DNA from: Nitrospiraceae bacterium
GTDB lineage: Bacteria; Nitrospirota; Nitrospiria; Nitrospirales; UBA2166
DNA length: 39,306 nucleotides
Direction: 5' to 3'
Assembly: GCA_002726235.1 (NCBI GenBank)
Contig: PBSN01000012.1
Location: 1 to 39,306, forward strand
This document shows positions 15,810 through 24,746 of this stretch, piece after piece. Made by a program: the position numbers and the translations under genes. Below the pieces are notes generated by a model. It searched no databases. It worked only from the letters and a program-made list of their open reading frames with translations, and was not told the origin of the DNA. Position 1 is the first letter of the stretch. Each line of letters opens with the position of its first letter.

Positions 15810-17204
15810 ATGCACAAACGAACCGTTATAGTCTTCGTGCTTTTCGTTGCCCTGCTGGGGTTGGTGATGATCACTGTCTTCAAACCCCAGGAACGAAATA
15901 TCAGTCGTCTGCTTATCCCCACAGTTCTGCCTGAGACAGTCGACAAAATCGCCTTTGATGCAGATGAAACATTTGAGTTACTGAAGGAAAGCGAGCAATG
16001 GGTTCTTGATGACGGACGACTTGCCGATCCTGAAATGATTGAGCGTGCATTGGAGAGCTTGGGGAATCTCGCCTCGACAGAATTGGTGTCGAGCAATCCA
16101 GAGAAACATGCCATCTATGAGGTTGATGAGGAAAAGGGCCATCGGGTAACGGTATTTGTTCAGAACCAGCCCGTGGTTGATTTCGTGATCGGGAAGGCGT
16201 CGACGTTTACCGGAATGTATGTGCGGCTGGCCGATACCGATGATGTGTATCTGGCCCAAGGTAGTTCCGTAAAATCATACTTTGCCTCGTCTAAAGCTGA
16301 CTGGCAGAGGTTGCAACTCTTTGATGAAAGCCTTGCGGATGTTGTGTCATTGGCGATGGTTTTGCAGGATGGCACTGGCCTTGACCTTGTGCAGGGTGAA
16401 AATAAGGAATGGGCACTCCGCGATATGTCTGTCCTTCCCAAAGGATTTCGATTTGACGGTTCCAGAGTACGATCCCTCGTCTCCGAGTTTCTGAATCTGA
16501 AGGCAAAGGAAGTCTTGGTCATGTCACCTGATCCTGCGGTCTCTGGCCTAGGCACTGATGGGAACGCAGACACGTATTCCCTCTCCTTGCGAAATGGTGT
16601 GACACATACGTTGCGTGTAGGCAACCTCGATTCTATACGGACGAGCAACCTGGATGAACAAAATCGTTACGCGCAGTTCGATGAAGACCGTCTCCTTTTG
16701 ATTGAGGTATTTAGGGCGGACAATCTTCGAAGAGCGCTCAATGATTTTCATGCGCTGAACCTCATGGAATTTGATCCCAACAACGTGACGCGACTGTCGA
16801 TCAAATCGAAAACAGAGCGACGCGCATTTGAGAAAAAAGGTGGTCAGTGGTCGGTGGCGGGTGACTCGGTTCAGCCCTCGCCAGATTTTGTCTTAAATGG
16901 GGCAGTGGTGGAGCGATCGATTCAGGAATTGTCTCGTGTAGTGGCGATGTCCCATCTTGAGAGTGTGTCACCCTCCGATAAAGACGGGTTGCGAGATCTG
17001 ACGTTTGAGATCGCGGTTGCACTTGAGTCAGATGAAACCATAACCTTGGTTCTTGGTGCCGAGTTGAAAGAACTTGGTGCCGAGTTGAAAGCAAGCGCGC
17101 AAACTGCTTATTACGCGCGAGGAAATACTGATGATGGCGCCTATCTTGTGACGGATCGAGCAGTCGCACAATTTATTGTCGCGGGGTTTGATCGCTGGAG
17201 ATAG
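15810..17204 (+). CDS. DUF4340 domain protein, ABC export locus
   Basis: The frame is open from 15747, but the ATG at 15810 directly begins a single N-terminal membrane anchor (TVIVFVLFVALLGLVMI) and lies 20 bp after the upstream gene, so it is preferred (464 residues). The periplasmic part contains repeated DUF4340-type segments (VDKIAFDADETFELLKESEQW early, TRLSIKSKTERRAFEKKGGQWSV later; each about 20 residues). DUF4340 proteins accompany GldA/F/G-type loci and probably form an extracytoplasmic component. A 21-bp exact tandem duplication near the C-terminus (17052-17093) repeats LGAELKE in frame. The gene ends the operon and is followed by a strong hairpin. Confidence 0.82.
   Translation: MHKRTVIVFVLFVALLGLVMITVFKPQERNISRLLIPTVLPETVDKIAFDADETFELLKESEQWVLDDGRLADPEMIERALESLGNLASTELVSSNPEKHAIYEVDEEKGHRVTVFVQNQPVVDFVIGKASTFTGMYVRLADTDDVYLAQGSSVKSYFASSKADWQRLQLFDESLADVVSLAMVLQDGTGLDLVQGENKEWALRDMSVLPKGFRFDGSRVRSLVSEFLNLKAKEVLVMSPDPAVSGLGTDGNADTYSLSLRNGVTHTLRVGNLDSIRTSNLDEQNRYAQFDEDRLLLIEVFRADNLRRALNDFHALNLMEFDPNNVTRLSIKSKTERRAFEKKGGQWSVAGDSVQPSPDFVLNGAVVERSIQELSRVVAMSHLESVSPSDKDGLRDLTFEIAVALESDETITLVLGAELKELGAELKASAQTAYYARGNTDDGAYLVTDRAVAQFIVAGFDRWR
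17052..17093 (+). repeat. 21-bp in-frame tandem duplication
   Basis: CTTGGTGCCGAGTTGAAAG occurs at 17052 and again 21 bp later at 17073. The two copies differ only at the twentieth base and encode LGAELK twice within the DUF4340 protein. The near identity at DNA level points to a recent slippage event. Confidence 0.9.
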
Positions 17205-17210
17205 GCTGTG

Positions 17211-17240
17211 CTCCCTTCTCCCACGATCGGGAGAAAGGAG
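17211..17240. terminator. Hairpin between convergent genes, likely bidirectional terminator
   Basis: TTCTCCC (17216-17222) pairs with GGGAGAA (17229-17235) around a 6-nt loop. After one mismatch the stem extends by CTCC (17211-17214) with GGAG (17237-17240). It lies between the stop codons of the converging DUF4340 and peroxiredoxin genes. No long T run follows. Confidence 0.65.
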
Positions 17241-17261
17241 AATTGCAAGCCCTCCGTCGCG

Positions 17262-17903
17262 TTAGAGCGACTTCTTGCACAAGTAGAAATCGGTTTTCGC
17301 GTAGTCGCTCGCCAAGCGATCCGCTACTTCTTTTTCGGTTTTCGGTGGTGGGACGATAACCTGATCTCCCGGCTTCCAATTTACCGGGGTCGCACAGGCA
17401 TGTTGTTCGGATGTCTGGAGCGAATCCACTAACCGTATGATTTCATCGATATTTCGGCCGTTGGTCATCGGGTAGTAAATAATCGCCCGAATGGTTTTTT
17501 TCGGATCGATGAGGAACACTGCACGCACTGTTGCCGTTGCACTCGCTCCGGGGTGGATCATGCCGTATTTGTGGGCAACCGCCATGTTGAGATCAGCGAC
17601 CAGCGGGTAGGGAATTTCAACTTTGAGCTTTTCCTTTATATTCTGTGTCCAGGCAAGGTGAGCATGGATGCTGTCGATACTGAGTCCTATCAGTTTCACA
17701 TTGCGTTTTTCAAAGTCATCCTTACGTTTGGCGAACTCGGCCAATTCAGTTGTGCATACTGGAGTAAAATCAGCCGGGTGTGAAAACAGTACGACCCACG
17801 ATTTGTCAGCCCATTTGCTGAATGTAATTTCTCCATGCGTGGTCACTGCCGTAAAATCAGGCGCGGGATCGCCAATTTTCGGTAAGCTTATTGCCTCTGA
17901 CAT
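17262..17903 (-). CDS. Peroxiredoxin, 1-Cys (Prx6) type
   Basis: The product has 213 residues, the usual length of Prx6-type enzymes. The active-site motif HPADFTPVCTTE places the peroxidatic cysteine at C50, with the conserved Pro and Thr at the PxxxTxxC positions. The C-terminal half carries the Prx6-like VNWKPGDQVIVPP extension. Further cysteines occur near residue 172 and close to the C-terminus. It reduces hydrogen peroxide or organic peroxides in the cytoplasm, using a thiol donor not encoded nearby. A strong AAAGGAGG precedes the ATG. It lies downstream of fba on the same strand after a 241-bp gap, so it probably has its own promoter. Confidence 0.93.
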   Translation of the reverse strand: MSEAISLPKIGDPAPDFTAVTTHGEITFSKWADKSWVVLFSHPADFTPVCTTELAEFAKRKDDFEKRNVKLIGLSIDSIHAHLAWTQNIKEKLKVEIPYPLVADLNMAVAHKYGMIHPGASATATVRAVFLIDPKKTIRAIIYYPMTNGRNIDEIIRLVDSLQTSEQHACATPVNWKPGDQVIVPPPKTEKEVADRLASDYAKTDFYLCKKSL

Positions 17904-18144
17904 CGTTCCTCCTTTACGGTTGTGGGTGTGGTTGATGTGACGATATTCAAACGACGAACTCCTCTCTGGTGATTACTTTATCAGATTCCATTGGGCTTAG
18001 CATGGGCTCCACTAGGGACTCAGGCACTTATGATTTCTGACATCCATTTTTTCTTGCTTCTATGGGAGGTGGAAAGTTTTTTTCGTAATAGGCTCACGAC
18101 AATCGATGGGTCATACGACCACCTTGTCATGCTGCCGTGGCAAC

Positions 18145-19068
18145 TCATTTCAATTTGCCAGCATAGATTTTCATGATCGTATCGAGAAACTTTAGAGCCG
18201 TACGTTTTTGTCGTTGAAATGAGTTTCGCCCGATAATTGACCCGTATCCTCCGCCTGTGCGGATGGCTCTGACTTCGTCGAAGATCTTTTTGTCGTCGCC
18301 TTTTGCTCCTCCAGAGAAAATGATGATCCTTCTGCCATCGAAGGTGCTTTGGACAACATGTCGAACTCGTTCGGCTGCCGTTGCAAGTGGTACTCTGCGA
18401 GCGGTATATATTTTTTTCGCTTCAGCCTGTTCGATGTGGGATGTCGGCATTTTCACTTTGACAATGTGCGCTCCAAGTTGCGCGGCAATCTGTGCGGCGT
18501 ATGCAACGACATCAATGGCTGTTTCGCCTTCTTTGCTGAGCCCTGCTCCACGCGGGTAAGACCAGACCACGACAGCGAGACCGTAGGATTTAGCTTCCTC
18601 GGCTATTTCACGCAGGTCTTCATACATATCTTTCGCGAAAGCGGACCCTGGATAAATGGTGTAACCGACAGCTGAGCATCCAAGACGTAATGCATCAGTG
18701 ACGCTGGCTGTTACTGCAGAACAGGGATTTTTGCTTGAGTAGAGGCTCTCACTGTTATTCATTTTTAGGATGAGCGGAATTTGGCCTGCAAACTCCGTTG
18801 CTCCGGCTTCCAGAAAGCCCAACGGGGCGGCATAGGCGTTGCACCCTGCGGTAATCCCAAATTCGAAATGGTAATGAGGGTTGTATCCGGGAGGATTAGG
18901 CGCAAAGCTTCGCGCGGGTCCATGTTCAAAACCTTGATCAACTGGTAAAATCACTAGTTTTCCGGTTCCTCCAAGAGTTCCATGGTTGAGCAAGCGTGAC
19001 AGGTTGGTAAGGATCCCAGGACTGGCGTCCTGATAATAGCCAAGAATTTCTTGAATACGAGCGTTCAC
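18145..19068 (-). CDS. fba: Class I fructose-bisphosphate aldolase, archaeal/DhnA type
   Basis: The product has 307 residues. The DhnA/FbaB pattern is clear: ILPVDQGFEHGP near residue 42, the NNSESLYSS region, WSYPRGAG, and HIVKVKMPT carrying the Schiff-base lysine. The C-terminal FSGGAKGDDKKIF and GGGYGSIIGRNSFQR segments form the phosphate-binding loop. It interconverts fructose-1,6-bisphosphate with dihydroxyacetone phosphate and glyceraldehyde-3-phosphate by Schiff-base chemistry, without a metal. Its start overlaps the fbp stop by 4 bp, so aldolase and bisphosphatase are translationally coupled for hexose synthesis. Confidence 0.93.
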   Translation of the reverse strand: MNARIQEILGYYQDASPGILTNLSRLLNHGTLGGTGKLVILPVDQGFEHGPARSFAPNPPGYNPHYHFEFGITAGCNAYAAPLGFLEAGATEFAGQIPLILKMNNSESLYSSKNPCSAVTASVTDALRLGCSAVGYTIYPGSAFAKDMYEDLREIAEEAKSYGLAVVVWSYPRGAGLSKEGETAIDVVAYAAQIAAQLGAHIVKVKMPTSHIEQAEAKKIYTARRVPLATAAERVRHVVQSTFDGRRIIIFSGGAKGDDKKIFDEVRAIRTGGGYGSIIGRNSFQRQKRTALKFLDTIMKIYAGKLK

Positions 19069-20081
19069 TTCTTGTCCTCCTTTCCGTCCCGCATAAATGT
19101 CTCTGCCAACGATACGTCATCATAACTTCCGATAAAGATAGGCGTACGTTGGTGGATTGTGGTTGGTTGGATATCGAGAATGCGTTTTGTGCCTGTACTG
19201 GCCTTTCCTCCGGCCTGTTCCACGACATATCCCATAGGGGATGATTCGTAGAGAAGTCGAATTTTCCCCTCAGGGTTCTTTGCTTCGCCGGGATAGAGGT
19301 AGATGCCTCCGGTCAATAGTGTTCGATGTACATCTGCGACAAGCGCTCCGATATAGCGACTTGAATAGGGCCTCCCATCATCAGGAATGGGTTTGTGTAA
19401 GTGATCGATGTATCGTTGTGTAGGCGCGGGCCACTTCTGATAGTTACCTTCGTTGACACTGTAGGTGTGTCCACGGCTAGGAATCTTCATGTTTTCGTGT
19501 GACAGCAGAAACTCCCCACTAGCAGGATCGAGGGTGAACCCATGGACGCCTTTTCCACAGCTATAGACCAACATGGTACTTGACCCATATAGGATGTATC
19601 CAGCCGCCGCTTGATCGATTCCTTTTTTCAGGAGGTCAGGGTTCGTTGGCAAGGAAGCCACATCGTTGAGTCTATGGATTGAAAAAATTGATCCGACGGA
19701 GCCGTTCACATCGATGTTCGACGATCCGTCCAACGGATCAAGATAGACAACATATCTTCCTGATGATTGATTTTCTTGGAATACAACGGGATTTTCGTCT
19801 TCTTCGGTGACCATGGCGATAACCTGGGCACCGTGTTGAAATGCCTGCTTGAACGCATTGTTGGCATAGACATCCATCTTTTTGACGACTTCGCCATGGA
19901 CATTGATGTCACCAGTCACACCCAACACGTTCGCAAGTCCAGCGCGGCTCATTTCTCGAGAGATCATTTTTCCGGCAAGGCTGATTTGCGAGAGGAGTAT
20001 GGTGAACTCGTTTGTTGCCTCAGGATGACCTTGCTGTCCTTCTCGAAGAAACAGGGTAAGTGGTGTGCCGATATTGTTCAT
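19065..20081 (-). CDS. fbp: Class I fructose-1,6-bisphosphatase
   Basis: The product has 338 residues, normal for the class I enzyme. Metal-binding signatures are EED at 93-95 and DPLDGSSNID from D115. The MKIPSRGHTYSVNEGN and YSSRYIGALVADVHR segments match the substrate-binding half, and GGKAS near the C-terminus is conserved. It hydrolyses fructose-1,6-bisphosphate to fructose-6-phosphate, the committed gluconeogenic step. GGAGGG precedes the ATG. It lies 15 bp after glk and overlaps fba by 4 bp. Pairing with aldolase suggests carbon flow from CO2-derived triose phosphates to hexoses. Confidence 0.96.
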   Translation of the reverse strand: MNNIGTPLTLFLREGQQGHPEATNEFTILLSQISLAGKMISREMSRAGLANVLGVTGDINVHGEVVKKMDVYANNAFKQAFQHGAQVIAMVTEEDENPVVFQENQSSGRYVVYLDPLDGSSNIDVNGSVGSIFSIHRLNDVASLPTNPDLLKKGIDQAAAGYILYGSSTMLVYSCGKGVHGFTLDPASGEFLLSHENMKIPSRGHTYSVNEGNYQKWPAPTQRYIDHLHKPIPDDGRPYSSRYIGALVADVHRTLLTGGIYLYPGEAKNPEGKIRLLYESSPMGYVVEQAGGKASTGTKRILDIQPTTIHQRTPIFIGSYDDVSLAETFMRDGKEDKK

Positions 20082-20096
20082 GTGTGACTGCCCTCC

Positions 20097-21074
20097 TTAC
20101 ACCAACTGGCTGGCGTGGTGAGCTGCTCCAAGCAATGCCGACTTCGGGTTGAGAATAAGCTGAACTGGAATGTTGGCAAGGATGTCGTGATAGCGTCCTT
20201 TTCCGGTAAACCTCTCCATGAATTCTTCATCTTGAAGGTAGGGGAGAATTTTTGGTCCGATGCCGCCGCCGATGTACAATCCGCCGGTTGCCATCGCTTT
20301 CAGTGCCAGATTTCCCGCTTCTGCTCCATAGAGACGAACGAAGAGGCGCACGGCTGCGACACAGGGTTCAAAGGTGTGATCTAGCGCGTTTTTCGTAATC
20401 ACTACTCCGGCGTCTTCGGCTTTCAGTTGTGTGGTCAACCACTCTGGTTCTGTAGCTTTCTGATCCGCGAGCATAAACCGGTAGAGATTGGCGAGCCCCA
20501 TCCCAGACACAACGCGTTCCCAACTTACATGGCCGAATTCATTTCGAAGAAACTGAAGTAACCGAATTTCTTCATCTGTCTCTGGAGCAAAGTCACAATG
20601 TCCCCCCTCTGAAGCTGAAGGGTGATAACAGTTCCCGTCGTAAAAGATGAGTGATTGGCCAAGACCTGTTCCTGCGGCGATGAGCGCTCGATTTCCTATT
20701 GAGTTGGCGTTTCCTTCGTTGAGGGTGAAAAGGTCGTTTTTTTGCAGCCGTTCAATGCTATTGGCCATTGCTTCCAAGTCATTGAGTAGCGTAACAGAAC
20801 GGACATTGATCGTCTGTGCCAGCTTGTGTGCGTCGATGATCCAGGGAAGGTTGGTCGTTTCGCAATAGCCATTGACCACTGGACCGGCAACACCAAAACA
20901 GACTCCGGAAAGTTCAAGTGCTATGGATCCAATTGCGGCGTGTACTACGGCTTCAAGCCCGTCGTATTCACGGCTGGGGAATGACCACTCTTTGACCGTG
21001 GTCAGACGGTTTTCGTCTGAATTCATCAGGGCCAGAAGGGTCTTGGTGCCGCCGACGTCTCCAGCCAGAATCAT
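20097..21074 (-). CDS. glk: Glucokinase (Glk family)
   Basis: The product has 325 residues. The N-terminal phosphate-1 motif is LAGDVGGTKTLLAL. The substrate region contains GVAGPVVNGYCETTNLPW and LLNDLEAMA, with the catalytic aspartate in LLND. Adenosine-binding GTGLGQSLI and GGLYIGGGIGPKI follow. The layout fits the bacterial Glk (non-ROK) family. It phosphorylates glucose with ATP to glucose-6-phosphate, the substrate of the zwf product upstream. Its ATG overlaps the pgl stop by 4 bp. Confidence 0.92.
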   Translation of the reverse strand: MILAGDVGGTKTLLALMNSDENRLTTVKEWSFPSREYDGLEAVVHAAIGSIALELSGVCFGVAGPVVNGYCETTNLPWIIDAHKLAQTINVRSVTLLNDLEAMANSIERLQKNDLFTLNEGNANSIGNRALIAAGTGLGQSLIFYDGNCYHPSASEGGHCDFAPETDEEIRLLQFLRNEFGHVSWERVVSGMGLANLYRFMLADQKATEPEWLTTQLKAEDAGVVITKNALDHTFEPCVAAVRLFVRLYGAEAGNLALKAMATGGLYIGGGIGPKILPYLQDEEFMERFTGKGRYHDILANIPVQLILNPKSALLGAAHHASQLV

Positions 21075-21811
21075 TGTGTCAACAAGGCTGACGCGGATTT
21101 CTCGATTAGCCAGAGCTGAAAACCGCGTTTTTGGCGAACAAGCTGGGCAGGGAATTCTTGAGGGTTACTCGGTCCTTCGAGAACTTGGCGCAGGGCCTCT
21201 GCTTTGTCCTCACCGGCGACAAGGAAGAGGAGTTGCTTCGCTTCGTTGATGATGGGAAAGGTCATGGTAATGCGCCAGTTCTCCGTTTCTGGAATTTTGT
21301 TGGCCGTCGCCATCTGCGTTGTGACATGAAGCGCCTCACTATGGGGAAAAAGTGAGGCGATATGGCCATCTGCTCCGACACCTAAGAACATGAGATCAAA
21401 AACAGGTAGCTCACCTGGAGCTAAATTAAATGCTTTCATGAGTGTCAATTCATACTTTAGGGCGATGGCCTGAGGGTCTGGACGTTCAGTCATAATCCGA
21501 TGGATATTGCCGGTTGGAATGGGAACTTTAGAGAGGAGACTGTCCGAGGCCATTTTATAATTACTGTCGTCGTGGTCCGGTGGTACGTGACGCTCATCGC
21601 CGAAAAACCAATAGGTGGATTCCCAGGGAATGCGAGACTCAAATTCTTTACTGGCCAGGCGTTCATAGAGTTTTCGCGGTGTCTTTCCTCCCGAGAGCGC
21701 GATCATGCATTTTTTTCGCTCTTGGACCGCACGTTCAATGATTTCGGCCATGTGGTTCGCACCACGCTGGCTCATCTCTTCAACATCAGCCACGATAATT
21801 CGTTCACTCAT
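21071..21811 (-). CDS. pgl: 6-phosphogluconolactonase
   Basis: The frame extends to 21928, but the ATG at 21811 has GAGGAG 6 nt upstream and begins the conserved N-terminus, giving 246 residues. Family motifs are ALSGGKTPRKLYERL, WFFGDERHVPPDHDDSN and FLGVGADGHIASLFP, the last with the probable catalytic histidine. It hydrolyses 6-phosphoglucono-delta-lactone to 6-phosphogluconate. It sits between zwf, which makes its substrate, and glk, whose start it overlaps by 4 bp. No 6-phosphogluconate dehydrogenase or Entner-Doudoroff gene is present in the window. Confidence 0.94.
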   Translation of the reverse strand: MSERIIVADVEEMSQRGANHMAEIIERAVQERKKCMIALSGGKTPRKLYERLASKEFESRIPWESTYWFFGDERHVPPDHDDSNYKMASDSLLSKVPIPTGNIHRIMTERPDPQAIALKYELTLMKAFNLAPGELPVFDLMFLGVGADGHIASLFPHSEALHVTTQMATANKIPETENWRITMTFPIINEAKQLLFLVAGEDKAEALRQVLEGPSNPQEFPAQLVRQKRGFQLWLIEKSASALLTQ

Positions 21812-21961
21812 TGATAACTCCTCATCGAAAGGGGGTTCATCGTCTGCCCATTCGCAGGGTGTGCAAAAAGGCTTGTCCAACCAGTCAGGATTGCATGGGC
21901 GTACGTGCAGACAACAAGGGGGCAACAAGATCTGCCACTGGTAACCTTTTTCAACATCCTG

Positions 21962-23467
21962 CTAAAGTTTACGCCATTTACGTAGATCTTTTCGAATCAG
22001 ATCGTCGGATTCATCCGGGCCCCAACTGCCCGATTGATATTCGGGAAGTTGGGGGCGTGGAATGCCATTCCAGACATGGAGGATGCGAGTCACTAGGTCC
22101 CATGCATGTTCAATTTCGTCGCGTCGTGCAAAAAGGGTAGAGTCGCCGGTCAAGCAGTCAGACAATAATCGCTCGTATGCTTCCGGTTGCGCATCTTGAA
22201 AAGACGTTTCGTACAGAAAATCCATTTGTACGGGATCAATGCGAATGGTTGTGCCGGGCGCTTTGCTTCCAAATCCAAGGGAGATGCCTTCGTTTGGCTG
22301 AATACGCAGTGCCAACACGTTGGGTTCAAGCGTATAACATCCTGCAGATCGGAAGAGGGCATAAGGGGCGTGCTTAAAGTAAATCGCCACCTCTGTGAGG
22401 CGTTTCGCCAGCCGCTTGCCAACGCGCAAGTAGAACGGAACCCCAGCCCACCGCCAATTGTCGATATCCAGACGCATGGCTACAAAGGTCTCGGTGGTTG
22501 ACTTCGGATTCACCTCAGGCTCTTGTCGGTAGCCAACCATTGCGTTCCCGTCGATATTTTTGGCCACGTATTGCGCTCGAACCACATGGTCGGTCACATC
22601 GGTTTGCGAATAGGGGCGGATTGCATGGAGGACTTTTACTTTTTCGTCTCGGATGGCATTGGCTTCGAATGCTACTGGTGGTTCCATGGCAATGAGCGTG
22701 AGTAGTTGCAGGACGTGGCTCTGGATCATGTCTCGCAGAATTCCAGCTTCTTCAAAATATGATCCGCGTTCTTCAACGCCGAGTGGCTCGGCAACTGTAA
22801 TCTGAACGTGATCTATATAGTGATTGTTCCAGAGCGGTTCAAAAATTCCATTGCTCATCCGGAAGACCAAAATATTCTGAACGGTTTCTTTCCCAAGGTA
22901 ATGGTCGATACGATAAATCTGGTCTTCTTGAAACACGGCAGCAATTTGCTCATTGAGTATTCTCGCAGTTTCAAGGTCACTTCCAAACGGTTTCTCAACG
23001 ATGATCCGTGTCCATCCATCATCATTGGCTTCTTTGGTGACAAGGCCTGCCCCCCCAAGGCGCTGAATGATGACCGAAAAGACGCTTGGGGGTGTGGCGA
23101 GATAAAACAGACGGTTGCTTGGCCCCGTATTCTTTGGGGGAAGAGAGTCTAAGAATTTCAGAAGGCTAGCGTAGTCTTCCGCGTTGGCAAAATCCCCCTT
23201 GTGGTAATAGACACGTTCGGCGAATGTTTTCCACGGGCATTTCCCGCTTTCCTCTGCCTTATCTTTGAATCGCGAATGTTGTTTGATCGCCTCACCTAGC
23301 TCTGTCCTAAACTGCTCATGGCTTTTTTCTTTTCGCGCAAAGCCGACAATCACCACATCGTCAGCAATGAGGGTTTCACAGCTAAGTGCATAGAGTGCTG
23401 GAAGAAGCTTGCGTTTGGTGAGGTCTCCGGAGGCACCGAAAATCACGATATGAGTAGGAGATGACAT
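21962..23467 (-). CDS. zwf: Glucose-6-phosphate 1-dehydrogenase
   Basis: The product has 501 residues. The dinucleotide-binding loop is GASGDLTKRK (11-20) and the active-site signature is RIDHYLGKE (186-194), containing the catalytic histidine region. EKPFGSDLETA lies near 158-168. It oxidises glucose-6-phosphate to the lactone with NAD(P)+, opening the oxidative pentose phosphate branch. It lies 10 bp after the glycosyltransferase gene and 150 bp before pgl, all on the minus strand. Confidence 0.96.
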   Translation of the reverse strand: MSSPTHIVIFGASGDLTKRKLLPALYALSCETLIADDVVIVGFARKEKSHEQFRTELGEAIKQHSRFKDKAEESGKCPWKTFAERVYYHKGDFANAEDYASLLKFLDSLPPKNTGPSNRLFYLATPPSVFSVIIQRLGGAGLVTKEANDDGWTRIIVEKPFGSDLETARILNEQIAAVFQEDQIYRIDHYLGKETVQNILVFRMSNGIFEPLWNNHYIDHVQITVAEPLGVEERGSYFEEAGILRDMIQSHVLQLLTLIAMEPPVAFEANAIRDEKVKVLHAIRPYSQTDVTDHVVRAQYVAKNIDGNAMVGYRQEPEVNPKSTTETFVAMRLDIDNWRWAGVPFYLRVGKRLAKRLTEVAIYFKHAPYALFRSAGCYTLEPNVLALRIQPNEGISLGFGSKAPGTTIRIDPVQMDFLYETSFQDAQPEAYERLLSDCLTGDSTLFARRDEIEHAWDLVTRILHVWNGIPRPQLPEYQSGSWGPDESDDLIRKDLRKWRKL

Positions 23468-23477
23468 CGTTCGGTCT

Positions 23478-24614
23478 TTACGAGAATGATTCGTGTATGG
23501 TCGGAGAAGGCCTCAACTCAGAACATGCGGTGCGATACAATCGTTCTGTCGCTTCGATCATATGATCAAGACTGTAGCTTTTCTCTATCAGGCGTCTGCC
23601 GTTGATTCCCATTTGTTTACTTGTGTATGTGTCTTTGATGCCCTGCTCAACACTTTGCGCCAAAGCCAGTGCGTCCGCTGGAGGAACGAGTAACCCGGTG
23701 TAGCCGTGGAGCACCACCTCCTTAGTCCCTCCTGTATCGGTTGCCACCACTGGTTTTTCCAGTCCAAGGGCTTGGAGGAGGACCTGCGAGATGCCTTCAC
23801 TGCCGGTGGTGGGGAGCACGAGGACATCGAGTGCAGCCAAAATCTGCGGGACGTCCTCACGGTATCCCAACAAGTGCACGCGATTCTCTAGTCCAAGCTC
23901 ACGAATGCGTGCTCGGACCTTTTCCTTGATTGGCCCATCTCCAGCAATGCAAAACCAGCAATTCTTGACCGATTGGAGCAGGTGTTTGGCGGCATCCACG
24001 AAGTAGAGCACTCCTTTTTCAAAACGAAGAAATCCTACCATTCCCACCAAAATCGCGTCTGCAGGAAGTGATAGTTCTTTACGAAGATGGGAATTGCGGC
24101 TGCCATTTTGCAACTTTAGAAGATCTACTCCCGTTGGAATGGAGAATATGCGTGTTTGGTCAAAGCCGTTTTGAATATGCATTGCGTTTCGGATCGTTTC
24201 ACCTGTCGTAATGATGCGATCAGCGAGCTTCTCGTAGAGAAACCGACTCAGCCAGCCAGTCGAGATTGGTGTGGCTTTGTGTCGTGTCCGAATCAGGATC
24301 GGGCGTTGCGGGGCCAAGCGGGCTGCAATGCCAGCGATCCATGTGTCAGTTGACCCGTGAGTGTGGACAATATCAGGAGAAAATCGGTCGATCAGTTTGT
24401 AGACCATGTGTACTCCGCAGGGAAGTGTCCAACGATTCATGTTGATCGGTTCCACTGCAAGTCCGGCGTTTCGAGCGAGGCTCTCCATTTGACTGTCGAT
24501 CTGAGTTACGAGGAGAACGTCATGTCCTCTTCGAGCCATGCTTTCTGACTCAGCAAGGGTTCTGAACTCTTGTCCCCCTAGTCCTTCTGAGCTTTCGGTA
24601 TGCATAATTCTCAT
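23478..24614 (-). CDS. Glycosyltransferase family 4 (GT-B fold)
   Basis: The frame extends to 24725, but homology-like sequence begins at MRIMHTESSEGLGGQE, so the ATG at 24614 is preferred (378 residues); no good Shine-Dalgarno is seen. The N-terminal Rossmann domain has GGQEFRTLAESESMARRGHDV. The C-terminal donor-binding domain shows VGMVGFLRFEKG, ahead of IAGDGP and the GT4 signature PTTGSEGISQVLLQALGLEK with the E-x7-E-type retaining motif. The family transfers sugars from nucleotide donors to lipids, cell-wall or polysaccharide acceptors. The acceptor is unknown. It is 10 bp upstream of zwf, which ties it to sugar metabolism by context. Confidence 0.87.
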   Translation of the reverse strand: MRIMHTESSEGLGGQEFRTLAESESMARRGHDVLLVTQIDSQMESLARNAGLAVEPINMNRWTLPCGVHMVYKLIDRFSPDIVHTHGSTDTWIAGIAARLAPQRPILIRTRHKATPISTGWLSRFLYEKLADRIITTGETIRNAMHIQNGFDQTRIFSIPTGVDLLKLQNGSRNSHLRKELSLPADAILVGMVGFLRFEKGVLYFVDAAKHLLQSVKNCWFCIAGDGPIKEKVRARIRELGLENRVHLLGYREDVPQILAALDVLVLPTTGSEGISQVLLQALGLEKPVVATDTGGTKEVVLHGYTGLLVPPADALALAQSVEQGIKDTYTSKQMGINGRRLIEKSYSLDHMIEATERLYRTACSELRPSPTIHESFS

Positions 24615-24746
24615 GGCATGGCGTTTACTTGAGTGGTATGTCGAAACGCCGAATGTTACCAAATCCTGACCAATGCTGTAACTGTTTTTATGGTCTGATG
24701 GGGGGGGCGTGTGTGGCGTTAGCAAATTCCAGAAAATGCTATGGGT

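Noticed and set aside
12416-17204. Gliding motility machinery
   Set aside because: Only GldA/F/G-like components and a DUF4340 protein are present; such loci are common in non-gliding bacteria, so motility is not claimed.
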